Below, one piece after another: positions 6,517 to 14,570 of a stretch of DNA of 34,331 nt. The stretch covers positions 1-34,331 of the forward strand of contig JAFADG010000015.1 in the NCBI GenBank assembly GCA_023425025.1, in the 5' to 3' direction. The DNA comes from Bacillota bacterium. Lineage in GTDB: Bacteria > Bacillota > Clostridia > Christensenellales > Aristaeellaceae. Every line of letters begins with the position of its first letter. Positions within the stretch are counted from its first letter, which is position 1. A model generated the notes under the pieces. That model had not been told where the DNA came from. It did no database searches and saw only the letters and a list, made by a program, of their open reading frames with translations. Position numbers and translations under genes: made by a program.

Positions 6517-8874
6517 TCACTTCAATGTTACCACCGTGACCCCGCTCTCCCCTTCCCCGAACACCCCCAGCCGGAAGGATTTTACGTGGGGATGGTGCCG
6601 CAAATGCTGCTGTATGCTGGCCCGGAGCACGCCTGTGCCCTTGCCGTGGATGATGGATACCTCGCCCAGGGAGGCCAGCACGGCCTCGTCCAGGTATTGG
6701 TCCACCTCGGGAATCGCTTCGTCGGAGGCCCTGCCCCTTATATCCAGCTCCATAGGCACGGTGCGTATGGCGGCGCTGGTTTGGGTGGTGACCTTCACCT
6801 TTTGCTTCTTTGCAGGCTCCTCCACACGCTTTAATTGGCTTAAGTGAGCCTTCAGCTTCATGATACCGGCCTGCAACTGCACCTCGCCCTTGTCGTCGGG
6901 CTTCCCCAGCACGATACCCTTGGTATTGAGGTGCAGTATTTCCACCTCGTCGCCGGGCTTCAAATCACGGGGCGGCTCGGTGACGCGGAAGGTCTTGCTT
7001 AAGAGCCCCTCGCTCAACGCGTCCACGCCGTCCTGCATGCGCTTGCGCAGTTGATTCACCTGGTGCTCGGGCGTTGACGCTCCTTCCTTCTTCATGCGTT
7101 TGAGCTCGCTTAAAATGGTCTCCGACTCGCGGCGTGCGTTTTCCAGTACGCGCTTGGCGTCCTCCTTGGCACGGCGCATAAAAGTCTCGCGCTTTTCTTC
7201 CATTTCCTTACGCAGCTTTTCTGCCTCGTCCCGCAGGTGCACGGTTTCTTTGGCGGCTTCCTCGGCCAGCTTGCGCTCTTTTTCGGCCACTTGGCGGTGG
7301 TACTCGGCGTTGGCGATCACATCCTCAAAGCGGATGGAATCGCGGCTTAGCAGCGCCTTGGAATCGTCGATCAGCTTTTCCAGCAAGCCCAGCTTGCGGG
7401 AGATTTCAAAAGCGTTGCTCTTGCCCGGTACGCCGATGGACAGGCGGTAGGTGGGACGAAGGGTTTCAACGTCAAACTCCACGCTGGCGTTTTCCACGCC
7501 CCTTACGGACAGGGCAAAGGCCTTCAATTCGCTGTAGTGGGTGGTGGCCAGGGTGCGTACCTTTAGCTGCAGCAGGTGATTGAGAATGCTCTGGGCCAGC
7601 GCCGCGCCCTCGGTGGGATCGGTGCCGGCGCCCAGCTCGTCAAAGAGCGCCAGATCATTTGGCGTCACCGACTGCACGATGTCCACAATGTTGGTCATGT
7701 GGGAGGAGAAGGTGGACAGGCTTTGCTCAATGCTCTGCTCGTCGCCGATATCGGCATGCACATTGTTGAATACCGTAAGCTCGGTGCCAAGGTCGGCGGG
7801 CACCTGCAGGCCGGCCTGGGCCATTAAGGTAAACAGGCCCACGGTCTTCAAAGTGACCGTCTTGCCGCCGGTGTTGGGGCCAGTGACCACCAGCGTAGTA
7901 AACTCCTCGCCCATCCACAGGTTCATGGGCACTACTTTGGCTGGGTCGATGAGCGGATGGCGGCCACGGATGATCCTGATGTAGCCCCGCTGGTTGAGCT
8001 TGGGCGCACTGGCGCGCATTTCACGGGCCAATGCTCCCTTGGCGAAGATGAAGTCCAGCCGGCTCAAAATGCGTATGTTGTCGGTGAGCACCTTGGCGTA
8101 AGGCGCCACCGCGGCGGACAGGGCCATCAATATCCGCTCGATCTCCTGCTTTTCCTTGGACAGCCACTGCTTGATATCGTTGCCCAATTCCACTACGGCC
8201 ATGGGCTCAATAAATATGGTCGCCCCGCTGGAGGACTGGTCGTGCACCAGCCCCGGCACGCTGCTTCTGTACTCCTGCTTGACGGGCAGCACATACCGGT
8301 CGTTGCGCACGGTGATGATAGGGTCCTGCAAATATTTCTGGAAAGCCGAGCTATGGAGCATGCTGTTGAGCTTTTCCCGCACCTTTTCATTGGCGATGCG
8401 GATATGCCGGCGGATATTGGAAAGCTCAGTGCTCGCGTTGTCGGCGATCTCCTCGTCGCTGATGATGGCGTCGGTGATCTCCCGCTCCAAATGGGGCAGA
8501 ACTGTCAGCCCGGCGGCGATCTGGGTGAGTAGCGGCGTGTTCTCACGGTTTGTGACCAGCGCGGAGCGGGTGGACCTGGCGGCCCGCAGGCAGTCGGCGA
8601 TATTGAGCAGCGGCCTGGGCGATAGCGTCGCGCCTTTTTCCGCCAGGTTCAGCTGGGCGGAAACGTCTTCAAAGTGGACCAGGGGATTGCCGCCCAGGTA
8701 GGTCAGAACCACTTGGGCCTCCTCGGTCTCCTGCTGCCACTGCGCAATTTCCGTAAAGTTTTTGGATGGGACCAAATCCATGCACAGCTGCGCGCCCATG
8801 GGCGTAATCGCCAATGCCGCCAGCTGTTCGCGTATTTTTACAAATTCCAGTACCCTAAGCGTCCGGTCTTTCAT
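6517..8874 (-). CDS. mutS2: Endonuclease MutS2
   Basis: A MutS-family ATPase with a nuclease tail. In Firmicutes it has been linked to suppression of homologous recombination and to rescue of collided ribosomes. 785 residues, full length. The Walker A motif GPNTGGKT starts at Gly332; Walker B is DELGAGTDPTEGA. A long charged coiled coil occupies roughly 500-610. The Smr nuclease domain spans 708-785, with DIRGRA and HGKGTG. There is no mismatch-recognition domain, which separates it from MutS1. ATG 8874 is preferred because AAGGA lies about 9 bases upstream; ATG 8883 is too close to that site. The next gene downstream is the response regulator. Confidence 0.96.
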   Translation of the reverse strand: MKDRTLRVLEFVKIREQLAALAITPMGAQLCMDLVPSKNFTEIAQWQQETEEAQVVLTYLGGNPLVHFEDVSAQLNLAEKGATLSPRPLLNIADCLRAARSTRSALVTNRENTPLLTQIAAGLTVLPHLEREITDAIISDEEIADNASTELSNIRRHIRIANEKVREKLNSMLHSSAFQKYLQDPIITVRNDRYVLPVKQEYRSSVPGLVHDQSSSGATIFIEPMAVVELGNDIKQWLSKEKQEIERILMALSAAVAPYAKVLTDNIRILSRLDFIFAKGALAREMRASAPKLNQRGYIRIIRGRHPLIDPAKVVPMNLWMGEEFTTLVVTGPNTGGKTVTLKTVGLFTLMAQAGLQVPADLGTELTVFNNVHADIGDEQSIEQSLSTFSSHMTNIVDIVQSVTPNDLALFDELGAGTDPTEGAALAQSILNHLLQLKVRTLATTHYSELKAFALSVRGVENASVEFDVETLRPTYRLSIGVPGKSNAFEISRKLGLLEKLIDDSKALLSRDSIRFEDVIANAEYHRQVAEKERKLAEEAAKETVHLRDEAEKLRKEMEEKRETFMRRAKEDAKRVLENARRESETILSELKRMKKEGASTPEHQVNQLRKRMQDGVDALSEGLLSKTFRVTEPPRDLKPGDEVEILHLNTKGIVLGKPDDKGEVQLQAGIMKLKAHLSQLKRVEEPAKKQKVKVTTQTSAAIRTVPMELDIRGRASDEAIPEVDQYLDEAVLASLGEVSIIHGKGTGVLRASIQQHLRHHPHVKSFRLGVFGEGESGVTVVTLK

Positions 8875-8935
8875 GTGTTTCATTCCTTATCATAAATGGT
8901 TATCGCGCCAAGATCATTTGGTCAATGTCGCAACA

Positions 8936-9484
8936 CTATATGCCAGAACCTTCCCCTTCCAGGGCTTCGCAGCCGAAGCGCCGCCTGTGGCTCCGAAATG
9001 CCGCCCCCGCCTGTGGCGGGAAAAGGGCGGCGTGAAGGAGGCTGGCGAAACAGAGCAATGCGAACGGCAGTGAGCAGTGCGACGATTGAGCCAGATGGAA
9101 TAGGTGGCGCGCAGCGCCGGATGAGGTGCCCCCTGTATTTCGTATATATTCGCAGATATCCTCGCAAACAGCGGCAAACCTTAACTGAACATCAGTATTT
9201 GTATAGCGCTTGACTGTCAGGCCACGGCCGCGCAAAAACGCATCTCGCCTTGCATCAGCTGCCATTCCTTCGGGAGTTGCATGCTGCGATCCGTCCAGCT
9301 CAACCACCAGTTTCGCGCAAGGACAATAGAAATCAACAATATAGTTCCCAATGATTTTCTGCCGGTGAAATACAGCGGGCAGTTTCTTGAAACAATCATA
9401 CCAGAGATGTCTTTCCTCCTTGGTCATGTGGTTTCGCAATTCCCTGGCATGGGCACTCAAGGTAGAATTTTCTGCTTTATCCAT
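8936..9484 (-). CDS. DUF559 (Vsr-like) endonuclease-domain protein with repeat-derived C-terminus
   Basis: 182 residues. Residues 1-117 match DUF559, a PD-(D/E)XK/Vsr-related domain: ELRNHMTKEERHLWY, then VDFYCPCAKLVVELDGSQH with the likely catalytic Asp51, Glu62 and Asp64, then LTVKRYTNTDV. Proteins of this type normally end near here. The last 65 residues (from about position 9133 down) are read from an intergenic repeat (8960-9106) and look like low-complexity translation, so the frame seems to run on until it meets a stop. ATG 9484 follows GAGGTCGAAA. Nuclease activity is inferred from family residues; the biological role of DUF559 proteins is not known. Confidence 0.8.
   Translation of the reverse strand: MDKAENSTLSAHARELRNHMTKEERHLWYDCFKKLPAVFHRQKIIGNYIVDFYCPCAKLVVELDGSQHATPEGMAADARRDAFLRGRGLTVKRYTNTDVQLRFAAVCEDICEYIRNTGGTSSGAARHLFHLAQSSHCSLPFALLCFASLLHAALFPPQAGAAFRSHRRRFGCEALEGEGSGI
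8960..9106 (+). repeat. Dispersed repeat, copy B
   Basis: It shares ordered blocks with the minus strand of 17225-17330: GCCGAAGCGCCGCC (8972-8985, exact in both), GTGGCGG, a GGCGG block, AAGGAG, a GCGGCAG-like block, then GCGACGATTGAG (9080-9091, one mismatch) and GATGG. The internal spacing differs by about 28 bp. The motif GCGACGATTGAG also occurs exactly on the minus strand at 166-177. It overlaps the 3' end of the DUF559 gene. Confidence 0.6.
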
Positions 9485-9558
9485 TTTCGACCTCATCAGT
9501 CACCGAAGGTAGACAGCTTCCCCTGGGGGATTGCGCCGCTGCCCGCATTCCATGCCGG

Positions 9559-11919
9559 TCATTCCACCCCGCGCTTGAAGTGCCCCATTGTGCCGTTAGG
9601 CAGGGCTGTTTCCGCGGCCTGTCCGCAGCGGAGGTCATGAAACGCGGCGGTGATGGAAAGCTGCTCTTCCGCCGTTTCCAGCGTAAAGTTTACTTGCCAG
9701 CTGATATTGCGCAGCTTGTCTGTCTGCGTGGACAGGTTGAGTGGCAGCGTGTTCAAAACATTGATGACGCACCCCTCCGGCAGGCGGGTGCGCGAAAGGG
9801 GAAAATCATGGTTCAGGGAATCGGCAAATTGCTTGCCCTGCAGGCTTTGCGGCGACCCTCCCTCGCACATGCGGCAGCTTTCATGGCCGGCTGTCAGGTG
9901 CAGTGCCGTCCGGGCCGGGCAATGGTTCAGCACCATCAGCCGCGTGCGGCCATAGACCGAAAGCACTAGGGGCACATGCATGAGGGGCAGCTTTCGCATT
10001 TCCTTTTCGTTCAGTTCCGGCGATACCGTCTGCCATTTAAGCTTTAAACGCACAAGCTCCGACACCGTCTGGCTGTTCATGACGGGCACGCCTTCGCCGG
10101 CCGCCATGGGCAGGGTGAACCCGGCGCCGGCCTGGCCGATACTGCCCAGCACCACGCCGTCAAAAAGATCGGCGCGGCTTTGTGCAAAGTCCCGCAATTG
10201 ATCCAGCGTATCGGCCCTCGCCTGCACCGGCAGCACAAACCAGGTCCCCCGGGGCAAAAGCCCCGCCGCTTTTTCCAGCGAGGCAGGCGTATAATCCTCC
10301 GGCGCGTACAAAAACACATCCGCGCCCGCATCCAAAAGCCTTTGCCCAAGGGCCGCGTCAGGGCTTTGCACCAGCAGCTCCGCTTTTCCCTGGGCCGCAT
10401 CCTGAAAAACCGCCTTCGTCAGCGGAAAAAATACATTCTCCCGCTTGCCAAAGGCCACGGCCCGCTTATCCTTCAGGGTTTCCAGCGCCTGGCGCCGGAG
10501 CGCGTTCATGGCGGCGGCGGTCATGTGACCGCCGTAGCCCTGCAATTGTATGTTCTGCATCACAAAGGGTGTGTCGCCGGTCTTTTGCAGGGCCTGGCGC
10601 GCGGCCTCCTCGCTGAGCGGCCTGTTCTGGGCCGGGGGAACCACATCGCCCCTGGCCTCGGCTTCACTTTCCCCATCGGTGACGGTGAGCTTGGCCACTT
10701 CCCCCGGCTCCGCCCGCAGGATGGCGTCCACCAAAATGGGGGAGATTTTGGTCATCATCGCTTCCATCAGCTGCGCGGCATCGGAAAGCCGCGCCACCTC
10801 GCCGCCTATTTGAGGGGCCTGCATGCCTTCCCGAAGGCGCACCAGGGCCGTATCCCCGGCCTTTTGGGCAGGGCCGGAATAGGTGACCTCCCCCTCCTTG
10901 ACGCCCTGAAACTGTATGCCATCGCCGTTACTTAAGTCCTTTGTCAGCGTCACCTGGGCAAACCCGGGCTTTACGCCCGTCACCCGACCGATCATGATGC
11001 CTCCGTGCCCCGGGCGTCCGGGGAATATTACACCGCCGTCCTGGCTTTTGCCCGCGTACCCTTCCATAAACCCGCCCCGGTGGAAAATCTGTTTGAGACC
11101 TTCCCGCTCGCTTTCCTCCGCAGGGGCAAACCGGCCTTCATACAGCGCATCCAGCGCTTTGCGGTAGGCTTTTGTCACCACCGCCACATATTCCGGGCGC
11201 TTGAGCCTGCCCTCGATTTTCAACGAATGCACCCCGGCTTTTTGCAGCTCCGGCAGCTTGTCCCTAAGCATCAAATCCCTGGGGGACAGCCAATAGCCCT
11301 GCTTGCCGTTATAGTCGTAGAGCATGCGGCAGGGCTGAGCGCACCGGCCCCGGTTTCCGCTGCGGCCCCCGGCCATGCTGGAAAACAAGCACTGGCCGCT
11401 TATTGACACGCACATGGCCCCGTGGATGAACACCTCGGTTTCAATGCCGGCCTGCGCCACCTTTTCAATTTCAGATAAAGCGCATTCCCTGGCCAGCACC
11501 ACCCGGTGAAAGCCTTCCGCCTGCAAAAACGCCGCCCCCTGGCGGTTGTGGATGGTCATTTGGGTGCTGGCATGGCGCATAAGGCCCGGAAAGCAATCGC
11601 GAACCATCCCGGCCAGGCCGAAATCCTGCAGGATCACCGCGTCAGCCCCGGAAGCATTGATCAAGCGCAGCACGCGGTATACATCATCTATTTCTGTCTC
11701 CTTGACCAGGGTGTTCACCGTCACGTGCACCCGTATGTGGTACAGGTGGCACAGCTTGACGGCTTCCAGCAAGCCCTGCTCGTCAAAATTGCCGGCCCCG
11801 GCCCGCGCGCCAAAGGCGGTGTATCCCAGATACACCGCGTCGGCGCCGTTATGTATGGCCGCAAGCAGCGCTTCCCTGCTGCCGGCGGGGGCCAGCAATT
11901 CCACTTTGCGATTCCTCAC
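9559..11919 (-). CDS. U32 family peptidase / RNA hydroxylase-like protein with DUF3656
   Basis: 786 residues, the long form of the U32 family: an N-terminal U32 TIM-barrel-like region (ELLAPAGSREALLAAIHNGADAV, then GADAVILQDFG) followed by a DUF3656-type C-terminal half. Four conserved cysteines sit around EVFIHGAMCVS, GQCLFS and GRCAQPCR, as in members that hold an iron-sulfur cluster. Relatives include collagenase-like peptidases and the RNA hydroxylation proteins RlhA and TrhP; length and domain order are closest to RlhA, so an rRNA cytidine hydroxylation role is plausible but unproven. GTG 11919 overlaps the zapA stop (GTGA). A second GTG at 11904 has a better site (TGAGGA, 8 bases) and may be the true start. 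Confidence 0.85.
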   Translation of the reverse strand: MRNRKVELLAPAGSREALLAAIHNGADAVYLGYTAFGARAGAGNFDEQGLLEAVKLCHLYHIRVHVTVNTLVKETEIDDVYRVLRLINASGADAVILQDFGLAGMVRDCFPGLMRHASTQMTIHNRQGAAFLQAEGFHRVVLARECALSEIEKVAQAGIETEVFIHGAMCVSISGQCLFSSMAGGRSGNRGRCAQPCRMLYDYNGKQGYWLSPRDLMLRDKLPELQKAGVHSLKIEGRLKRPEYVAVVTKAYRKALDALYEGRFAPAEESEREGLKQIFHRGGFMEGYAGKSQDGGVIFPGRPGHGGIMIGRVTGVKPGFAQVTLTKDLSNGDGIQFQGVKEGEVTYSGPAQKAGDTALVRLREGMQAPQIGGEVARLSDAAQLMEAMMTKISPILVDAILRAEPGEVAKLTVTDGESEAEARGDVVPPAQNRPLSEEAARQALQKTGDTPFVMQNIQLQGYGGHMTAAAMNALRRQALETLKDKRAVAFGKRENVFFPLTKAVFQDAAQGKAELLVQSPDAALGQRLLDAGADVFLYAPEDYTPASLEKAAGLLPRGTWFVLPVQARADTLDQLRDFAQSRADLFDGVVLGSIGQAGAGFTLPMAAGEGVPVMNSQTVSELVRLKLKWQTVSPELNEKEMRKLPLMHVPLVLSVYGRTRLMVLNHCPARTALHLTAGHESCRMCEGGSPQSLQGKQFADSLNHDFPLSRTRLPEGCVINVLNTLPLNLSTQTDKLRNISWQVNFTLETAEEQLSITAAFHDLRCGQAAETALPNGTMGHFKRGVE

Positions 11920-12188
11920 TTTTTCGTGACTTTTTTCAGCTCCTGCCGGGATACCATCAGTTCCCGGCGCAGGCGCGTATTTTCATCGTGGGATTTGAGC
12001 AGTTCATCCGCTATGTTCAAAGCGGTCAGAATCGCCACCATGTTGGTGGGCAGATGGCTGGCGGCTTCGATCTCCTGCATCTTTCTGTCCACATACACAC
12101 CGACGCGCTGCACGTGCTCCGGCGGGTCAATGGACGCTATCGTATAATCCTTCCCTGCCACCTTGACGACCGTCTTCCGCTTTTCCAT
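11916..12188 (-). CDS. zapA: Cell division protein ZapA
   Basis: A 90-residue ZapA homolog, which binds FtsZ and helps bundle protofilaments at the division septum. The N-terminal half has KTVVKVAGKDYTI and the VDRKMQEIEA segment; the C-terminal half is a coiled coil (NIADELLKSHDENTRLRREL) used for dimerisation. ATG 12188 is preceded by AAAGGGGGAT and by its own strong promoter at 12216-12244. A longer frame to 12362 exists but would place the promoter inside the gene, so I reject it. Its stop overlaps the start of the U32 gene, so the two are coupled. Confidence 0.9.
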   Translation of the reverse strand: MEKRKTVVKVAGKDYTIASIDPPEHVQRVGVYVDRKMQEIEAASHLPTNMVAILTALNIADELLKSHDENTRLRRELMVSRQELKKVTKK

Positions 12189-12215
12189 AGGCGCATCCCC
12201 CTTTTCGCATGTCTC

Positions 12216-12244
12216 ATTATATGCCATTTTTTGTGAGGAATCAA
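12216..12244 (-). promoter_or_regulatory. SigA promoter of zapA-U32
   Basis: On the minus strand: TTGATT (12239-12244), 17-bp spacer, perfect TATAAT (12216-12221). Transcription should begin near 12209, about 20 bases before the zapA ATG. Confidence 0.88.
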
Positions 12245-12257
12245 CGCTGCGCGCATG

Positions 12258-12304
12258 ATAAAAGGGCGCGGAAACAAGCCCTGCCGGCCGTCGCTGCGCC
12301 CCTT
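12258..12304 (-). terminator. Terminator after the cyclophilin gene
   Basis: AAGGGGCGC and GCGCCCTT pair with a single bulged G around a GC-rich loop, followed on the minus strand by TTTTATC. It lies 27 bases past the cyclophilin stop and just upstream of the zapA promoter, separating the two units. Confidence 0.7.
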
Positions 12305-12330
12305 CATACACGTATCCCCCTACGATGGCA

Positions 12331-12987
12331 TTACTGTTGCTCGAAGGGATATGTTTTCCCAAAGGTCTCCACCCGGATGGATTTGATCACCTGGGGAGAT
12401 AGCGGTCTGTCCTGCCTGTCCTTTGGCGTGTTAACGATCGCTTCGGCCTGCTCCATGCCGGATAAGACCTTGCCGAAGGCGGCATAGGAACCATCCAGAT
12501 GGGGAGAATCGCTTGTCATGACAAAAAATTGGGAACCGGCGGAATCGGGCATGCTGCTGCGCGCCATGCTCAATACGCCATAGGTATGCTTCAGATTGTT
12601 GGGCACGCCGTTTTTTGAAAATTCGCCCTTGATATGCCAGCCGGGACCGCCGGTGCCGGTACCGTTGGGGCAGCCGCCCTGGATCATGAAGCCGGGGATC
12701 ACCCGGTGGAAGATCAGCCCGTCATAGAAGCCGCTGTTGGCCAGGGCAATAAAATTGCCCACGGACTGGGGCGCGATTTCGGGATACAGCTCGCCCTTCA
12801 GCTCGCCGCCGTTTTCCAGGGTAATGACGAATATGGGATTCTCCGCTTGCTTTTCCTGTTCAGACACGATGATTTCCCCTTCCTTATACAAGTTGATTTC
12901 CGTATTCCAGACCTCCTGGGCAAAGGCAAACGAGACATTCGCCAGAACCAGAAGGAGCGTGAGGATCAAACCAAGTCCTTTTTGCAT
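12331..12987 (-). CDS. Secreted cyclophilin-type peptidyl-prolyl isomerase
   Basis: 218 residues. The first 23 form a signal peptide (hydrophobic LGLILTLLLVLANVSFAFA, with a likely signal peptidase I site after AFA). No lipobox cysteine is visible, so it is probably released or wall-associated. The cyclophilin domain (about 50-210) carries FHRVIPGFMIQGG with the catalytic Arg, SQFFV, and LDGSYAAFGKV, the core of the active site. It should accelerate proline isomerisation during folding of exported proteins. ATG 12987 follows GGAGGG. It has its own promoter and terminator, so it is a single-gene unit divergent from the MATE gene. Confidence 0.93.
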   Translation of the reverse strand: MQKGLGLILTLLLVLANVSFAFAQEVWNTEINLYKEGEIIVSEQEKQAENPIFVITLENGGELKGELYPEIAPQSVGNFIALANSGFYDGLIFHRVIPGFMIQGGCPNGTGTGGPGWHIKGEFSKNGVPNNLKHTYGVLSMARSSMPDSAGSQFFVMTSDSPHLDGSYAAFGKVLSGMEQAEAIVNTPKDRQDRPLSPQVIKSIRVETFGKTYPFEQQ

Positions 12988-13010
12988 GTGTTTCCCTCCA
13001 CATGCATTCT

Positions 13011-13039
13011 ATTGTATCCATTTTGGCCGGCAGATGCAA
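13011..13039 (-). promoter_or_regulatory. SigA promoter of the cyclophilin gene
   Basis: Minus strand: TTGCAT (13034-13039), 17-bp spacer, TACAAT (13011-13016). It lies about 24 bases upstream of the ATG at 12987. Confidence 0.8.
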
Positions 13040-13059
13040 GTTTTTCCGTAAATGGTACT

Positions 13060-13077
13060 GCGAATGTCAGCATTCGC
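13060..13077. promoter_or_regulatory. Palindrome between divergent promoters
   Basis: GCGAATG, TCAG spacer, CATTCGC: 7-bp perfect arms. It sits 9 bp upstream of the MATE -35 box and 20 bp upstream of the cyclophilin -35 box, with a further half-site AATTCGC at 13080-13086. The position suits an operator affecting either gene. No T-run follows, so it is not a terminator. Confidence 0.45.
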
Positions 13078-13086
13078 CCAATTCGC

Positions 13087-13115
13087 TTGACAGCATCCCC
13101 TGCCATGGGCATAAT
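13087..13115 (+). promoter_or_regulatory. SigA promoter of the MATE gene
   Basis: Perfect TTGACA (13087-13092), 17-bp spacer, CATAAT (13110-13115, five of six). It lies 35 bp upstream of the ATG. Confidence 0.85.
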
Positions 13116-13150
13116 GGTAAAGCTACGCAAAAGGAAAGCTGGATGAGGCA

Positions 13151-14551
13151 ATGACCAGAAAAACGAACGATTTAACCGAAGGCGGCATTTTGAAAAAGCT
13201 TTTGCAGGTTGCCGTGCCGATCATGGGCACGCAGCTGATGCAGATGGCATATAACCTGACCGACATGTTCTGGCTGGGCCGCATGCCCGATTCGGTCATG
13301 GCCGTGGCAGCCAGCGGGCTGGCGGGCATGTTTCTGTGGCTGGGCATGGCGCCGCTGATGATCGGCCGCATGGGCGCGGAGATCGGCGTATCGCAGAACC
13401 TGGGCCGCGGCGACCGGGAAACCGCCCAGGGCTTCGCGCAGAACGCGGCCCGCATGGCGCTTTTGCTGGGCGTGTTGTACGGGCTGGTGCTGTTGACGCT
13501 GGCCGAACCTTTGGTTTCCCTTCTGCAGGTGAAGGAACAGGATGTGTTTGACAACACCTGCGTATATCTTCGCATCGTGGGTCTGGGCATACCGCTGACC
13601 TATGTTTCGGCCGCCATCACCGGCGCGTTCAATGGCGCCGGCAATTCCAAGCTCAGCTTCTGGGCCAACGCCGTGGGGCTGGTGGCCAATATGGTGCTGG
13701 ATCCGCTGATGATTTTCGTCTTTGACCTTGGCGTTGCAGGGGCGGCGGAGGCTACCGTCATCGCCCAGGGCATTGTTTGCGTTTTGTTTGTGATATATGC
13801 CAAACGCCACCCGCACAGACCATTTGAACGCTTTCGCCTGCTGGGGCGGATGAGCCGCGATAAGGTCAGGCAGATCCTGCGCTGGAGCCTGCCGGTGGCG
13901 CTGGAAAGCGGAGCCTTTACGGCGCTTGCCATGGTGGTGACCAGCATGGTATCCGCGGGGTACGGCGGAACCGCCGTGGCTGTGCAGCGCGTGGGTGGCC
14001 AGATTGAGTCTCTTTCCTGGCTGATCGGGGGAGGGTTTGCCTCCGCGGTCACTTCCTTCATCGGGCAGAATTTCGGCGCAGGCAAGTGGACGCGCATCCG
14101 GCGCGGCTTCCGCATTGCATTGGGTTCGCTGCTTTTGTGGGAAGTGGCGGTAACGCTGCTTTTGATCTTCGGCGGCCGGTTCTTTTTCTCGCTCTTTTTG
14201 CGCGAACCGCCGGAAATCCTTTCCATGGGTTCAGCCTACCTTACAATCTTGGCCGGAAGCCAGCTATTTATGGCCTTTGAGGGGGCCTGCGCAGGCACCT
14301 TTCGGGGCATAGGCGAAACGCTTCCGCCAAGTCTGTGTTCCATTCTGTCCAACCTGATACGGCCGCTGCTGTGCTGGCTGTTTGCACAATTTATGGGGCT
14401 GAACGGGCTGTGGATGGGCATTACCGTTTCCGCCGCGCTGCGGGGCTTGTTTATGCTCGTATGGTATGCACTGTATGAAAAGCGGATGCCTAGAGAAGAC
14501 GCGCCTTCCTGCGCGCTTCCCACCACCGCCTCCACCACCAGCGTGGCCTGA
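13151..14551 (+). CDS. MATE family efflux transporter
   Basis: 466 residues with about 12 hydrophobic segments, in two homologous halves. The first half opens in typical MATE fashion: GGILKKLLQVAVPIMGTQLM, then YNLTDMFWLGR, then GAFNGAGNSK. The second half repeats the pattern (LRWSLPVALESG, QRVGGQIESL). MATE proteins export cationic drugs or metabolites in exchange for sodium or protons across the cytoplasmic membrane; the substrate cannot be read from sequence. GAGG lies only two bases from the ATG, with AAAGGAAAG further up, so the ribosome binding site is unusual. It converges with hemZ, ending 20 bp from it, and I see no clear terminator between them. Confidence 0.93.
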   Translation: MTRKTNDLTEGGILKKLLQVAVPIMGTQLMQMAYNLTDMFWLGRMPDSVMAVAASGLAGMFLWLGMAPLMIGRMGAEIGVSQNLGRGDRETAQGFAQNAARMALLLGVLYGLVLLTLAEPLVSLLQVKEQDVFDNTCVYLRIVGLGIPLTYVSAAITGAFNGAGNSKLSFWANAVGLVANMVLDPLMIFVFDLGVAGAAEATVIAQGIVCVLFVIYAKRHPHRPFERFRLLGRMSRDKVRQILRWSLPVALESGAFTALAMVVTSMVSAGYGGTAVAVQRVGGQIESLSWLIGGGFASAVTSFIGQNFGAGKWTRIRRGFRIALGSLLLWEVAVTLLLIFGGRFFFSLFLREPPEILSMGSAYLTILAGSQLFMAFEGACAGTFRGIGETLPPSLCSILSNLIRPLLCWLFAQFMGLNGLWMGITVSAALRGLFMLVWYALYEKRMPREDAPSCALPTTASTTSVA

Positions 14552-14570
14552 TCGCGAAAGGCAGGATGCG

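Noticed and set aside
12189..12362. Longer N-terminus for ZapA
   Set aside because: It would place the TTGATT-17-TATAAT promoter and the cyclophilin terminator inside the gene, and ZapA starts at the conserved KTVVKV segment.
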